Source: Maratus speciosus
Taxonomy: Eukaryota; Arthropoda; Arachnida; Araneae; Salticidae
NCBI GenBank assembly: GCA_963932465.1
Contig: OZ010791.1
Location: 320,970,283-321,034,282, forward strand
Direction: 5' to 3'
Length of the DNA: 64,000 nt
Below the pieces are notes generated by a model that saw nothing but the letters and a program-made list of their open reading frames with translations, did no database searches and was not told where the DNA came from. Within the stretch, counting starts at the first letter, position 1. Each line of letters begins with the position of its first letter. Below are positions 22,540 through 34,069 of this stretch, one piece after another. The translations under genes and the position numbers were made by a program.

Positions 22540-23930
22540 TTTTTTTTTAGTGGGAGGGGGGTTGCCGGGTGAAATTTTGGTGGGAAGTTATAAATTCGGA
22601 TTCAGCTACCCAAAAGATATAAAGTGACTCGAAATCCAGAACTATTATTAATTTTTCCAGGTAAAATCCCCTATTGCCTGGACTTGCATACCTTAGTGCA
22701 CCTAGCGCGGCAGTGCATGTTCAGAGGCAGCCCTCCCCCTCCCTGTTCATGCTACGTCATAATGTCATGTATCCTATTTGTTGCAATTTTTGTCTACTTT
22801 CTGAATTTCTACATACTTTAAAAACAACTGTTTTTTTTTGTGTGGGGGGGGGGGGGTGTTGCCGGGTGAAATTTTGGTAGGAAGTTATAAATTCGGATTC
22901 AGCGACCCAAAAGATATAAAGTGAGTCGAAATCCAGAACTATTATTAATTTTTCCAGGTAAAATCCCCTATTGCCTGGACTTGCATACCTTAGTGCACCT
23001 AGTGCGGCAGTGCATGTTCAGAGGCAGCCCTCCCCCTCCCCGTTCATGCTACGTCATAATGTCATGTATCCTATTTGTTGCAAATTTTGTCTACTTTCTG
23101 AATTTCTACATACTTTAATACATAATTTAAAAACAACTGTTTTTTTTTTGGGGGGGGGGCGTTGCCGGGTGAAATTTTGGTGGGAAGTTATAAATTCGGA
23201 TTCAGCGACCCAAAAGATATAAAGCGAGTCGAAATCCAGAAGTAGTATTAATTTTTCCAGGTAAAATCTCCTATTGCCTGGACTTGCATACCTTAGTGCA
23301 CCTAGCGTGGCAGTGCATGTTCAGAGGCAGCCCTCCCCCTCCCCGTTCATGCTACGTCATAATGTCATGTATTCTATTTGTTGCAAATTTTGTCTACTTT
23401 CTGAATTTCTACATACTTTAATATATAATTTAAATTTTCTACATAATTTAAAAACAACTATTTTTTTAAGGGGGGGGGGTGCGAGGGGGGGAATTTTGGG
23501 GGAGGGGAAGTTAAAAATTCGGATTCAGAAACCCTGAAAACTTAAAGTAAACCTTATAAGTAAAGTTCGAAGGGGAGACGGGAGGGCGAATGTAAACGAT
23601 GTGAGTGGTTAAGCGAAATTGCGCAACTTAGTCAACGCAGCGCCGCGGCGTATGTTCCGAGGCAGATCCCCAACTCCCCATTCATCCTACGTCATAATGT
23701 CATGTATCTTATTTGTTGCAAATTTTGTCTAATTTCCGAATTTCTAGATATTTTTTCCCTAAAACAATAAAAAAATTGATTTTTTTAATAAAAACCTTTT
23801 TTGGGGGCATTTTACCAAAATTTGGAGGGGGTGTTGCCGGGGGAAATTTTGGTGGGAAGTTAAAAATTCGGATTCAGCGACCCAGAAAACATATAGTAAG
23901 CCTTTTCCCAGAACTACCATGAAATTTGCT
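22540..23930. repeat. ~300-bp tandem array, 3 close + 2 diverged copies
   Basis: GTTGCCGGGTGAAATTTTGG marks units at 22561, 22858 and 23161 (periods 297 and 303), with decayed copies at about 23477 and 23833. Each unit begins with a G run of 5-13 bases after a T run, contains GGACTTGCATACCTTAGTGC and CTACGTCATAATGTCATG, and ends near CTGAATTTCTACATAC. Frames open over the same part of every unit, so open frames here come from the repeat. Confidence 0.85.
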
Positions 23931-24775
23931 TGGTAGAGTCCCTATACGGTCTCTATTGCTTGGACTAATAACAAAATACAGAAAAATTCTTTCTCGAAAA
24001 GTCATTCTGTCTTCAAAAAGCAATAAATCAGACTACCATCTCTTAACGAAATTATCAAAAAATCATCCGTTTCGTTTATGCATTCGTTGTTTACCATTAG
24101 AACCACCTGGAAACAAGTTAAAACTCTTTTTCTTGGTGGTACATTGCAACAGTTAACGTTATGGATATCCAAAATTGACCTCTGTAGCATAAAATAATAA
24201 AATTTTAAGATATTTATACAAAGCTTTTAAAATAAATTGTGTCATTTTCTGTCTCTGAACAGAATTAAAAACTCAATGTAAAAAAAAAAAGGTCAAAGAT
24301 AATTAAATTTATTTATTGAAAAGCTTAAAGTTATGATGTGTGTCCAGTGCCAACCTTTTGAGAACCGCCCAAATACACTAAATGACACATGTCTAGTAAT
24401 CGATTGCAAAAAAAGTTTGCGACTAGCTGGTTAAAGCAATGCATTAATTCGCCATTTCAATATTACATGATATGGAAATATTTTATCCATAAGTTAGTTT
24501 GACTGTAATCTATTACAATTACAAAAAGGCCTTCCGGCCAGTGCCGGGAGGAAGAGGTAGCTTTCATATTCCTTATTTTTAAAAAGCCAACTTATATTAT
24601 TCAAACACACGAAGCTCAATTAAGTGGAAACCGAATGTAGGAGATTCAATACTAATTTTTATCAATACTAAATCATTATGAATGACAATTTCACGAAATT
24701 AGTGAGCTTTATCCAAGCTGATTTATTTAAAGTCACTTATATTTGGCTGCCAAATTCGGCGATTTCTTAAAGTGC
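23931..24775. other. No supported gene
   Basis: AT-rich. GGCCTTCCGGCC palindrome near 24527 and GAGGTAGCTTTC near 24552, the latter similar to the hairpin at 37616-37650 on the far side of the satellite. Confidence 0.45.
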
Positions 24776-24779
24776 CTAC

Positions 24780-25954
24780 CATTTTAAGACAACATGGTAG
24801 ATGAGGCTAACCAGTGAACTTGGTCGAGACCTTAGTAATTGCTCTGAACATGCTCACTCATATCGGAATCGGTTGATATATACGAGTGCTGTCGCAGGCA
24901 AAAAATCAGATTTTTCAAAATGTCACCCACATTAGAAATTGAAACTGCTATATCTGAGCCATTTTTTAAGATAAAGACAAACAAAAAATGCTCCTGGATC
25001 CTTATATCAAGGTCAAATACTTAAGAAAGAAACCTTTTTCAATTTCTAATTTTTTTTAACCTCACTTTACATATAATTTTTTTTTAATTTAATGGCCGCC
25101 ATTTTGAAACAAGATGGCTGATGAAGCTGGCCAGCGAACTTGGTCGAGATATAGATGTATACTATCCACATGCCTTCTTCCATCGAAATAGGCGAATAAG
25201 TGTGGTACTTCGTGACAAATACAAGATCGTTTGAAAGTGTTAGCCATGATAGAAATTCAAAGTGCTATAATTCAACCACTTTTTAAGATATAAACAAAAG
25301 AACAAATTTTCAGAAACAAAAACTGCTCCAGAATCTTTGTATCAAGGCCAAACACATAAAAGAAATCTTTTTCATTTTCCAATTTTTTAAAACCTCATTT
25401 TAAATTTTAAATTACATTTTTTTTTTAAATGGCAACCCTTTTGAAACAAGATGGCGAATGAAGCTGGCCAACGAACTCGGTCGAGACATTGGTATGTACT
25501 ATGTACAGACCAAGTTACATTCAAATCGGTTCATAAATACGCCTGTTATCGCGTGACAAAAATCAGGTCGTTTTAAAATGTCAGCCACAATAGAAATTCA
25601 AAATGTTATAACTCAGCCATTTTTTTAGATGTAGACGAAACAAAACCTGTTCCGGAATCTTTGTATTAAGGTCAAACACATACAAAAAAAAATCTTTTTC
25701 ATTTTCCAATTTTTTGGTATCTCATTTTAAATTTATTTTTTTTTTAATTTTTTTAAATGGCCACCATTTTGAAATAAGATGGCGAATGAAGCTGGTCAAC
25801 GAACTCGGTTGAGTTATTTGTATGTACTATGTACACACCAAGGTACATCCAAATCGGTTCTTAAATACGTCTGTTATCACGTGGCAAAAATCAGGACGTT
25901 TCAAAATGTCAGCCACGCTAGAAATTCAAAATGCTATAACTCAGCCATTTTTTA
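24780..25954. repeat. ~330-bp satellite array, left part
   Basis: AAGATGGC-type anchors occur at about 24792, 25111, 25448 and 25776 (periods about 319, 337, 328). Unit landmarks are GGCCGCCATTTTGAAACAAG, GAACTCGGTCGAGACATTGG, CCAAATCGGTTCATAAATACG, TGTCAGCCAC and ATAACTCAGCCATTTTTT. The array is interrupted after TTTTTTA at 25954 and resumes at 36908. Confidence 0.9.
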
Positions 25955-26400
25955 CCCACACAACACATACGTCCAGATTATATTCAGTTTTCATCCACCA
26001 TTTCCGAAATACGTCTATATATGTAATTTGGACGTATACAGCGAGCTAAAATACGTTCAGAATTTGTTGAATGTTTGACATAGACGTAACTACGAAATAA
26101 CTACAAAATATGGACATCAGTTTAAGAACATAAATTGGATGAAAACGCAACTAATCCAATTTTCGTCAACTCCCAAACTAAACCTTCACCTGTTTGTCCA
26201 ATTTTGTGTTTTAATAACTTAAACTGGATGAAAACAGTACTAATCTAATTTTCGTTAATTCCGGGACAAAAACCTGACCTCGCCATGTACGGACATAATC
26301 TGGACAAAAACTTAACCTATCAACCGCCATCTTAAAATGGCGGCATATACAGACTTAGGCCTAATTGACCGAAACTTGTATTATTTATTTTTGTTTGTTT
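25955..26400. repeat. Left terminal and subterminal repeats of the large element
   Basis: After the 13-bp terminus come repeated TACGTCCAGA, AATTTGGACGTATAC, CCAATTTTCGTCAA and TGGATGAAAAC motifs. The block reading TTTGGACGTA is shared with the right end. An internal hairpin CCGCCATCTTAAAATGGCGG lies near 26319. Confidence 0.7.
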
Positions 26401-26558
26401 TATTAATTTTTTATACAGTTTTCAACAAGTAAGGAATTTAATGCATTTATTTTTATCAGAATATCACATTGTGGAGTTACGCTCCACATCAATCAATCAA
26501 CGTGTGGAAGATTTGTTTATCTCATCGCGGAAATGAAAGCCATGCCGAAATAGTGAAA

Positions 26559-26580
26559 ATGAGTGTGAATGCTGGTAAGT
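26559..26580 (+). other. Possible first-exon end with start codon and splice donor
   Basis: GTGAAAATGAGTGTGAATG, with an A at -3 of the ATG, runs directly into GCTG/GTAAGT (donor at 26575). It could be the end of a 5' exon of a transcript carried by the large element, possibly paired with the acceptor at 33841. Joining these would give only a 12-codon frame, so a non-coding or leader transcript is as likely. Chance occurrence is also possible. Confidence 0.2.
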
Positions 26581-26599
26581 AAATTGACTTTGTTTTCTA

Positions 26600-27690
26600 G
26601 ATTTATTGTGTTTGTGTGCATACTTTACATAAAACATTTCTGTCACGATTCTGTGTTTTGTTATTTATTTAATTTATCAATAGTTTTGACTTTAGTCTGG
26701 ACTTTTTGATAGGAGAAATCAGCGTTTGATTACGTAAATAAGAATGCTTTGTTTACATGATTTTTCTCGGTCATAATGCAGTTTTATAAAAAGTAAATAA
26801 AAATTTATTGGGTTGAAACGAATTTTACATTGATTTAGGGGCATATTAAAAAAAATAATTCTTTGACAATTAATATATTATGTGTTGCAAGTACGTAATT
26901 TCTAAAAACTTCCCATTTGATAGCAACTTCTTTTTTTGACATTTAAATTTATGTGATATCCAGTTCTTACTAAGACACCAGACTTTTTATATTTTAAATT
27001 TTCTAGTGCTCTAAGGAAAGATCATTACTCAAATGTTATTCATTCATTATCATATTGTAATGTGAACTTATTTACTCTATACTAATAATTTAAAAAAAAA
27101 AAGTCTGAACTATTTTGCTGAACAACATGAATTGTTTTATTATTGTGTGCATGAAAAATGTATGAGGAAAATTTTTACTAGTATGTTCTAGATACAACTG
27201 GAGGTTCATTTCACAATTTTTAAAAAGGACAGGATGCATTTTGTCAATTTTAGAATAAGCAGGGTGCTGCGCCCTTAAATGATGGCCTAAAAGAAACAGT
27301 ACTACTAATGCTCATATATATGTGTCTCATATGTATCATTATATTCATATTATTTACTTCCTGGATGCCATTTATACATCTTATATCATATTTTTATTAT
27401 ATAGGGCTGAAACTAGGGGGGTACAGAGAAGCAGCGGGGGTATATGCTCCGGGTGCCAGAATGAAAGGCGAAGGGGGGCACAAAGTGAAGATTTTGTTTG
27501 TCGTTTCATACAAAAATGTATATATCCCCAAAGCAGAATACTTTGCAATGTTCTGCAACGAACTTCATCTGAACAGAAATGTTCTGTTGGAATTTAAAAA
27601 AAGAAAGTTGCGGGGAGATTTTCTTAATACATGAAGAAGTGCAATGGCATCTTTTATAGGAATGCAAAATACATTTTGTAAAATGCTGAC
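26600..27690. other. No supported gene
   Basis: AT-rich interior of the large element. A 108-codon frame at 27308-27634 starts with hydrophobic residues but shows no recognised domain and overlaps a second open frame. It is treated as chance. Confidence 0.5.
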
Positions 27691-27699
27691 ATACTCAAC

Positions 27700-29470
27700 C
27701 GAAAGAAACTATTGGCAAATTTTGTGATTTTACTGTGGTCAAATGATGAATTTCACTGTTTTTTCCGACAATCAATTGATTTTCGCAATATTTCAGAATT
27801 TTCCCTCTGTCAACTGGTGGATTTGACGTTTTTTTTCTGGGACCCAATTATCGAATTGTGGGACTTTTTTTCCCCACAACTGGTTGAACAATTTCGAGAT
27901 ATTTTCTACAATTCACTGACAAATTTCGCGTTTTTTAACTGCAACTGGTGGGTGAATTTTGCGATATTTTTCTTTGACCGTTTGGTGAAAATCGTATTTT
28001 TTTTCACATAACTGATCCATGAATTTCATGTTTTTTACCAATAACTGATTGGCAAATGTTTCAACTTTTTCCTGCTACAGATTGGAAACAATCATTGTTT
28101 TTTTCGTGACTGATCAAAGAATTTTGTGATTTTTCTGACAATTTTTTTTTACACGTGACTGATTCAAATTTCATTATATTTTCTTTTTATCGATTGGCAA
28201 ATTTTTTCTCTTTTTCTTGCGACTGATTGAATCAACGATTTGTTTAAAAGATCAACAAAAGGATTTTGCAATTTTTTAGCCGCGACTGATTGGCAAATTT
28301 TGCGATATTTACTTTCTACTTATTGGCAAACTTTGTCGGTTTTTTTGCGACCGATTGGCAAAAATTGTGGATTTTTCCATGATTGGTCGATGAATTTCCA
28401 ATTTTTGACGATTTTCACAGGCCGTTTTCATCACAGATTGGGGAATTTTGAAAAATTTTCCTTGTACCGATAAGCAAATTTTGCAGCAGCTTCTTGCGAC
28501 CAATTTTAGAAAATCGTACATTTTCTCTGCTACTGATCAACGAATTTTGCAGCTTTTATGACGAGACACTGATGAATTTCACACTAGTTTCTTTCTACTG
28601 ATTAGCAATTTTTTCCGCTTTTTCTTGCGAACGATTGGTAAAAATCACGTTTTATTTTTTTTTTTTGTGAGTGCAACTGATCGACTAATTTTGCATTCTA
28701 CCCACGACAGATCAGTGAATTCCGCAACATTTTCTTTCAGTCGATTGGAAAACTTCATTGCTTTTTTGCGATTCATCGGCCAAATCTCGAGGAGGAGGGG
28801 GGGGGGGGGGGTGCACGACTGATCAATGACTTTCTGATTTTTCCTGACAATCTGCTGATGAATTTTTTTTTTTTTTTAACCTGTGACCAATTTTTAAATT
28901 TCGCAATGTTTTTCTTGAACCAATAGGCAAATTTTTGTGGCTTTTTCTTGAGACCACTTAGAGAAAATCATGAGTTTTTTCTGCTACTGATCTATGAATT
29001 TCGCAGTTTCTTCCAACGATCTATTGACGAATTTCGCGATTTTTTTAAACCGCGACCGATTTGCAAATTTCACGATTTTTTTTCCTTGTATCATAGGCAA
29101 ATTTTGAGGCTTTTTCTTGAGATCGATTAGAGAAAATCATGTTTTTTTTTACAGTTTTCTTCCTTGGTGCACTGACAAATTTCACGGTTTTTTTATCTGC
29201 AACTGATTGGCGAAAATCGTGGGTTTTTTTCCTGCAACTGTTTGTTGAATTTTTTGTTTTCCCACAACAGGCTGAAGAATTTCATGATTTGTTCTCCATG
29301 ATGAACTGACGAATTGCACGAGTTTTGCATGTGACCAGTTGTCATTTCACAATCTTTTTAAATAAACAATTAAAGAATTTTGCTTTTTTTTTTTTTTTTT
29401 TTTTTCCAGCCATTGAGTGCAAATTTCACAATTTTTTCTAAGACTGAATGGTGAATTTTCTTGAAAATGA
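27700..29470. repeat. Degenerate 33-36-bp minisatellite (GATTGGCAAATTTTGCG type)
   Basis: Dozens of diverged units built around ACTGATTGGCAAATTTTGCG followed by TTTTTTCTTGCG. Unit boundaries at about 27946, 27981 and 28011 show spacings of 33-35 bp. Phe-rich open frames on it are repeat artefacts. Confidence 0.75.
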
Positions 29471-30035
29471 GGATTTGAAATATTTTGTGATGTACATCAC
29501 ATTTATAAGCATATTCTGCTTTGATGGTATATATATATATGAAATACAAAGAAACTAAAAAAAATAATATAACAGATTCTGTGGTTTTAAAGTAATTTTC
29601 TTGAATTTTGACTGCTTCCCTGTTCTTATCATGAATAATTGGTGTGTATAAAACTCTGACTTATAGAAAAATATGTATATATACAACAATTATAGTTTAT
29701 GTAGATGTCAAGAAAGTTTGAAACATTATAGTGGCCACTAACTTTAAAAAGTGGCTACTAATGAAACTGAGTCTACCGGCCACTGGCTACTAACTCAATT
29801 TCCCAGTTTTTACCTATAATATATTTCCAGAAATGTTTCAGCAGAAGGGAAGGGGGGGGGGAATTCTCCCCCAGCGCTAATTACTTTTGTTGCAGGTCGG
29901 GTTAATTCTGTGTTTGGTTGGGTTCGGGTAACTTGATTTTTCAAAAGTTAGTTCAGTATGTATTATTTCAGATTAAATATATCTATAATAATAAAACTAG
30001 ATGTTTGTGTATAAGCTGTTTTCTAAAGAGACCGC
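29471..30035. other. No supported gene
   Basis: AT-rich linker between the two minisatellites, with a G run at 29852-29859 and a short GTGGCCACTAAC...GTGGCTACTAA internal repeat near 29730-29770. Confidence 0.5.
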
Positions 30036-30039
30036 TGTG

Positions 30040-31290
30040 TTTCTTCTGTGATCCTTTTATGAAATTCACTTTTTTTTCACGATCTTTTAAAGAAATTTGC
30101 GTTTTCTCGTGATCTTTTGAAGAAATTCGTGTTTTTTTTGTTTTTTTTTTTGCAATCCTTTGACGAAATTAACCTTATTTACGTGGTCCTGTGATGAAAT
30201 TCAAATTATTTCAATGTTCCTTAGACAAAATTCGCTTTTTCCCACGATCATTTTACAAAATTTGCATTTTTTTTGCGATCCTTCGACTAAACTTTCTTTT
30301 CTTCAACGGCCCTTAGATGAAATTTGCGTTCTTTCTGTGATCATTTCTCAAAATGTGTTTTATATGCAATTCTTTGACGGCATTTTTTATGCGAGACTTT
30401 TGCGAACTTCATGTTTTTTCTGTGATATTTTGACGAAACCGCATTTTTTCTTCAATCATTTGACGAAATTCGTGTTTTTACCACAATCTTTTTACAATAT
30501 TCGCGTGATTTCTGCGATCCTGTGACGAAATTCGCATTTTTTCTGCGATCATTTTGCAAAATTTGCATTTTTCCCACGATCCTTCAGCTAAATTTGCATT
30601 AATGACCCTTAGACGAAATTCACATTCTTTCCGCGATCATTCCATGAAAATTGCATTTTTTACGCAATTCTTTGATGAAATTGGCATTTTTTATTAGTCT
30701 TTTAGGAAATTCGCACTTTTTCCGTGATCCTTTGACGAACTGTGCATTTTTTCTGTGATCATTTGAAGTAATTTGTGTTTTTACTGCGATTTTATGACGA
30801 AATTTGCGTTTTCATTGCAACCTTTTGACGAAATTTGCATTTTACCGCAATCCTTTGATGAAATTCGTGCTTTTCCTAGATCCTTTTCAAAATTCGTGTT
30901 TTTCTGCGATCCTTTGACGAAATCGGCATTTTTTATGTGATCCTTTGATGAATTCAGCGATTAATCGAGATTAATTGACAAAATCCGTGTTTTTTTTTTG
31001 CAATTATTTGATGAAATCTGCATTTTTCTGAGATAATTTAACGAAATTTGCATTTCATAAAATTGCCCCTTTTTACGCAATTTTTTGAAGAAATTTGCAT
31101 TTTTTTTTTTTTTTGCAATCATTTGACAAAATTTGTTATTTTTCTGCGATTCTTTGTTGAAATTCACATTTTACTGCGATCCTTTGCCAAAATCTACGTT
31201 TTCCCGCTGTGGTTTGCAGCACTCTGTGTTTTTCCGCGGTCATATGCCGAAATCTGCGTTTTTTCCGCAATCCTTCTCGAGCATAAACAA
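30040..31290. repeat. Degenerate ~31-33-bp minisatellite (GATCCTTTGACGAAATTTGCG type)
   Basis: About 38 units of GCGATCCTTTGACGAAATT followed by CGCATTTTTTCT. The unit layout is similar to the 27700-29470 array (GAAATTT, then GCG, then a T run), suggesting a common origin. No coding is inferred. Confidence 0.8.
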
Positions 31291-31440
31291 TGTGTAAAAT
31301 AATTTTTTTTTTTGTTCTGTAAATTATGTTTTTGTTTAATGATCTATATGACTGATATATGATATAAATATTACTTATATGGCTCATATATGAGCATTTG
31401 GCTTATACATATTGTGCATGATGTTTGTATGATGTATATA

Positions 31441-33354
31441 CAGTCGGACCTCGATATCTCGAACCTCCTTATCTCGAAACCCTCAATATCTCGAAAAAAG
31501 AAATTTCCCCTGCATTTTCATCAAAATTCTTATGTATTTTCCATATTTATCTCGAAAAATATTTTTCAAAACCCTTGATATGTCGAAATTTTTTCCACAG
31601 AAATTAGTTCGACTTTTTACTTTTGGCTATTGTCAGCTGTAGAATTTGATCTGGATGCTGGTTTCACATTCTTTTATCGCTTTGTTGATACAAAGAACTT
31701 AAAGTGTAAGAATGGAAGGCGTTTGAAACTGAAAAAGGGACAACACAGGGCTCCCACTCAGTCCGTTTTTTTAACACCACTTTTATTTAAAGAAAAATAT
31801 TCTTTATAAATTTCGCAGCAACCTACCGGGAAGTGCGTTTTTCTTGTAATTGTTGCAGAAACCCTCCACGAATTTCTTTCTAAAAAATTATTAGTTTTCA
31901 AAAAATGGACCAGTGAGAGGCCTGGACAACATCGTTTTTTGGAAACTTTGCTGTGAAAGGGCATCAGGTTTTTTAGCTACCTGTGAAGAGTGGCTTTCAG
32001 AACTTCCTTTTCTTTTAAAGGACTATAAGGCAGATGATGTGTTTTTAACGCAGATGAAAGTGTATTATTGTACCAATGTTTTCCCAACAAAACGGCTGCA
32101 TTTAAAGGTGAAGAAATCTGACATGGAAAACAGTAAACTTCGTGTAGCTGTGCTTTTGGCAGCAAATCAAAGTGGTAAAGGAAAGCTTCCTTCTCTTATG
32201 ATAGGACGATCTAAAATCCAAGGTGCTTTGCTAAAATTAAGTAATTTCTAATGCTGTACAGATCAAATATAACGTCTTGTATGGCAAACGCAATTTTTGC
32301 TGATTGGCTGACAGGAATCCGTAAAACAATGGCTAAAAGTAAAATACGCATTCTCCTATTCATAGACAATTGTAAAGACCACTCTAATCTTCCAACGCTA
32401 AAAAATATCACTTAAATTTTTGCTGCCAAACAAGATTTCGAAGCTTCAACCAGGACAACCAATCAACCAGAGATAATCCTTAGCTTCAAAGTTGATTATC
32501 GAGCTCAAATTGTGAGAAACTTCTGAATAATATCGGTGAAGGTAAACCTTCTAGCGCACCTATCACCATCTTAGAGTCAATGCGAATGGCTCACTATGCA
32601 TGGAAAAATGTTACAGAAACAACAATAAGAAATTGTTTCATAATAGCAGAATTTTTAGAATATGTAACTTTCAGTGAAACTGAGGAAGTTGATTCCATTA
32701 AGCAAGCAACTGAAGAAAGAGAACTGAATCCAGAACAGTGGGAATCGATAAAAAAAGAGTGTCACACTGAGATTTCATTCGAAGAATTCTTGAATGTAGA
32801 CAATGAGCTTGAAACATGCGACACTATGACGGATGAGGAGATTGTTTCGAGTATTAATGCAGAAATTTCTGATGAAGAAATTAAAAGACTTACATGATCA
32901 ACAACAGCATGAAAAAATTACAGTGAAAGAAGCTGAGACGGAAGTTTAATTGCTGCAGAGATTTCTTGAATCAAATGAAAATATCAGAACATCAGCATTT
33001 GGTACCATTGCTATGTGAGAGGAGACTGTGCGATTGCAAAAAGATTCTGTGAGACGGCAGACTTCAATTAAGAACTTTTTCTTCCGAAACAACAGCTTGC
33101 GTTTCTTAATGACAAATTGGATATTATTTAATCGAAACAAGTTTGTGTGTAACACAATTTTGAAATTATTAAGGCTTTGAGAAGTGTAATTTGTTAATTA
33201 TTAATAGATTATGTGTCGTTTTTGATGAATCCTGTTTTTTACAGCAAAAAGCAGTTTGTGAGATTAAATTTTGTCAAAACCTTGATAACCCGAAACCTCT
33301 ATATCTCGAATTATTTTCAGTTCCCCACAGATTCGAGATATCGAGGTTGTACTG
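31441..33354 (+). mobile_element. pogo/Tigger-type DNA transposon, 1,914 bp, nested
   Basis: The left terminus CAGTCGGACCTCGATATC and the complement of the right end (CAGTACAACCTCGATATC) are inverted repeats. Inside both are further ATATCTCGAA copies. TA lies outside each end (31439-31440 and 33355-33356). The CCTCGATATCTCGAA theme is typical of pogo/Tigger elements of the Tc1/mariner superfamily. A decayed transposase lies between. It is inserted in the large TA-flanked element and is therefore younger than it. Confidence 0.9.
31900..32897 (+). pseudogene. Tigger/CENP-B-like DDE transposase, decayed
   Basis: Three stretches follow family order. The first (31913-32251) contains LPFLLKDYKADDVF, LRVAVLLAANQSGKGKLPSLMIG and RSKIQGAL, matching the tigger catalytic core. 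The NADE motif holding the first catalytic Asp is readable only in a shifted frame at 32047-32061, so indels bracket it. After a stop at 32249 the frame resumes with FADWLTGIRKTM and ILLFIDNCKDH (32361-32385), where the second catalytic Asp is visible. A stop follows in ITLK-type context near 32412. The last stretch (32580-32897) holds AHYAWKNVTETTIRNCF and an acidic C-terminal tail typical of the family. The N-terminal helix-turn-helix DNA-binding region is not recognisable. The gene is non-functional. Confidence 0.85.
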
Positions 33355-33840
33355 TATAAGCTTGGTGTTGATCTTTTGCAAATTTGAAACTGCTACCTTG
33401 ACATAATTGTAAATGAGGAGGCTGCTATAACGAGAAAGCACCAAATTTTGATTTTTCTTTTCTTATCCTTACTTTATATAAATATAGATCTTTAAATACT
33501 CAAAATAAAGGACACAATTGAACATTATAAAGTACTTTTTTATATATTTTGTAAACATTGCATCAGTAGTTGTTTGTTTAAAAAATAATAATAAAAATTT
33601 GATAAATAGATTAAATTAAACACTGGCTAGTAATTTTTAAAAATATATAAAGGTTTTTTTTATATCATTCAAAGCTGGATGAAAAATCTTCATTTTATTA
33701 TGAAATAATACAAGATGTCTGATGATGCTATCTATCTGTAAGCAAAAATTAAAACTAAAATTAAATTATTTTTAATTTGCATCTAACGTTATGAATTATT
33801 GATATGTGCTATTTAATGAATTATTATTCTTTTTATTTAT

Positions 33841-34066
33841 AGGCTTTGAAGCTGCTGTCTGTTAAATATACTGAAAATAAGTCTGAGAAGCATTAACGTA
33901 GAACAGAGTTTTCCCCAAACAGTTTCCGCAGGATCATCCTGCCTACTTTATAGTAATGAAATATAGCACCCTTTTTGCCTTTCTGTGAAAAATATATTTT
34001 ATATATGAATTGTAAAAAGAAAATATTGTTGTCAACAAGAGCCAAATTGGAAAATAAATAAATAAA
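33841..34066 (+). other. Possible terminal exon with acceptor and poly(A) signals
   Basis: TTTTTATTTATAG/GC gives a good acceptor at 33841-33842. The sequence that follows is slightly less AT-rich than its surroundings and ends at overlapping AATAAA hexamers at 34053-34066. It could be the 3' exon of the transcript suggested at 26559-26574. Only short frames are open, so any product would be non-coding or tiny. Confidence 0.18.
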
Positions 34067-34069
34067 ACT

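Noticed and set aside
22624..23537. Repeated 65-87-codon frames with a shared protein sequence
   Set aside because: They recur because of the ~300-bp tandem repeat, two frames are open over the same bases, and they run into poly-G.
27700..31290. CRISPR-like array
   Set aside because: Units are diverged throughout with no conserved repeat and unique spacer alternation, and the host is eukaryotic.
27712..31302. Phe-rich repetitive frames suggesting a repeat protein
   Set aside because: They follow degenerate minisatellites with indels of non-triplet length, and T-run codons explain the Phe content.
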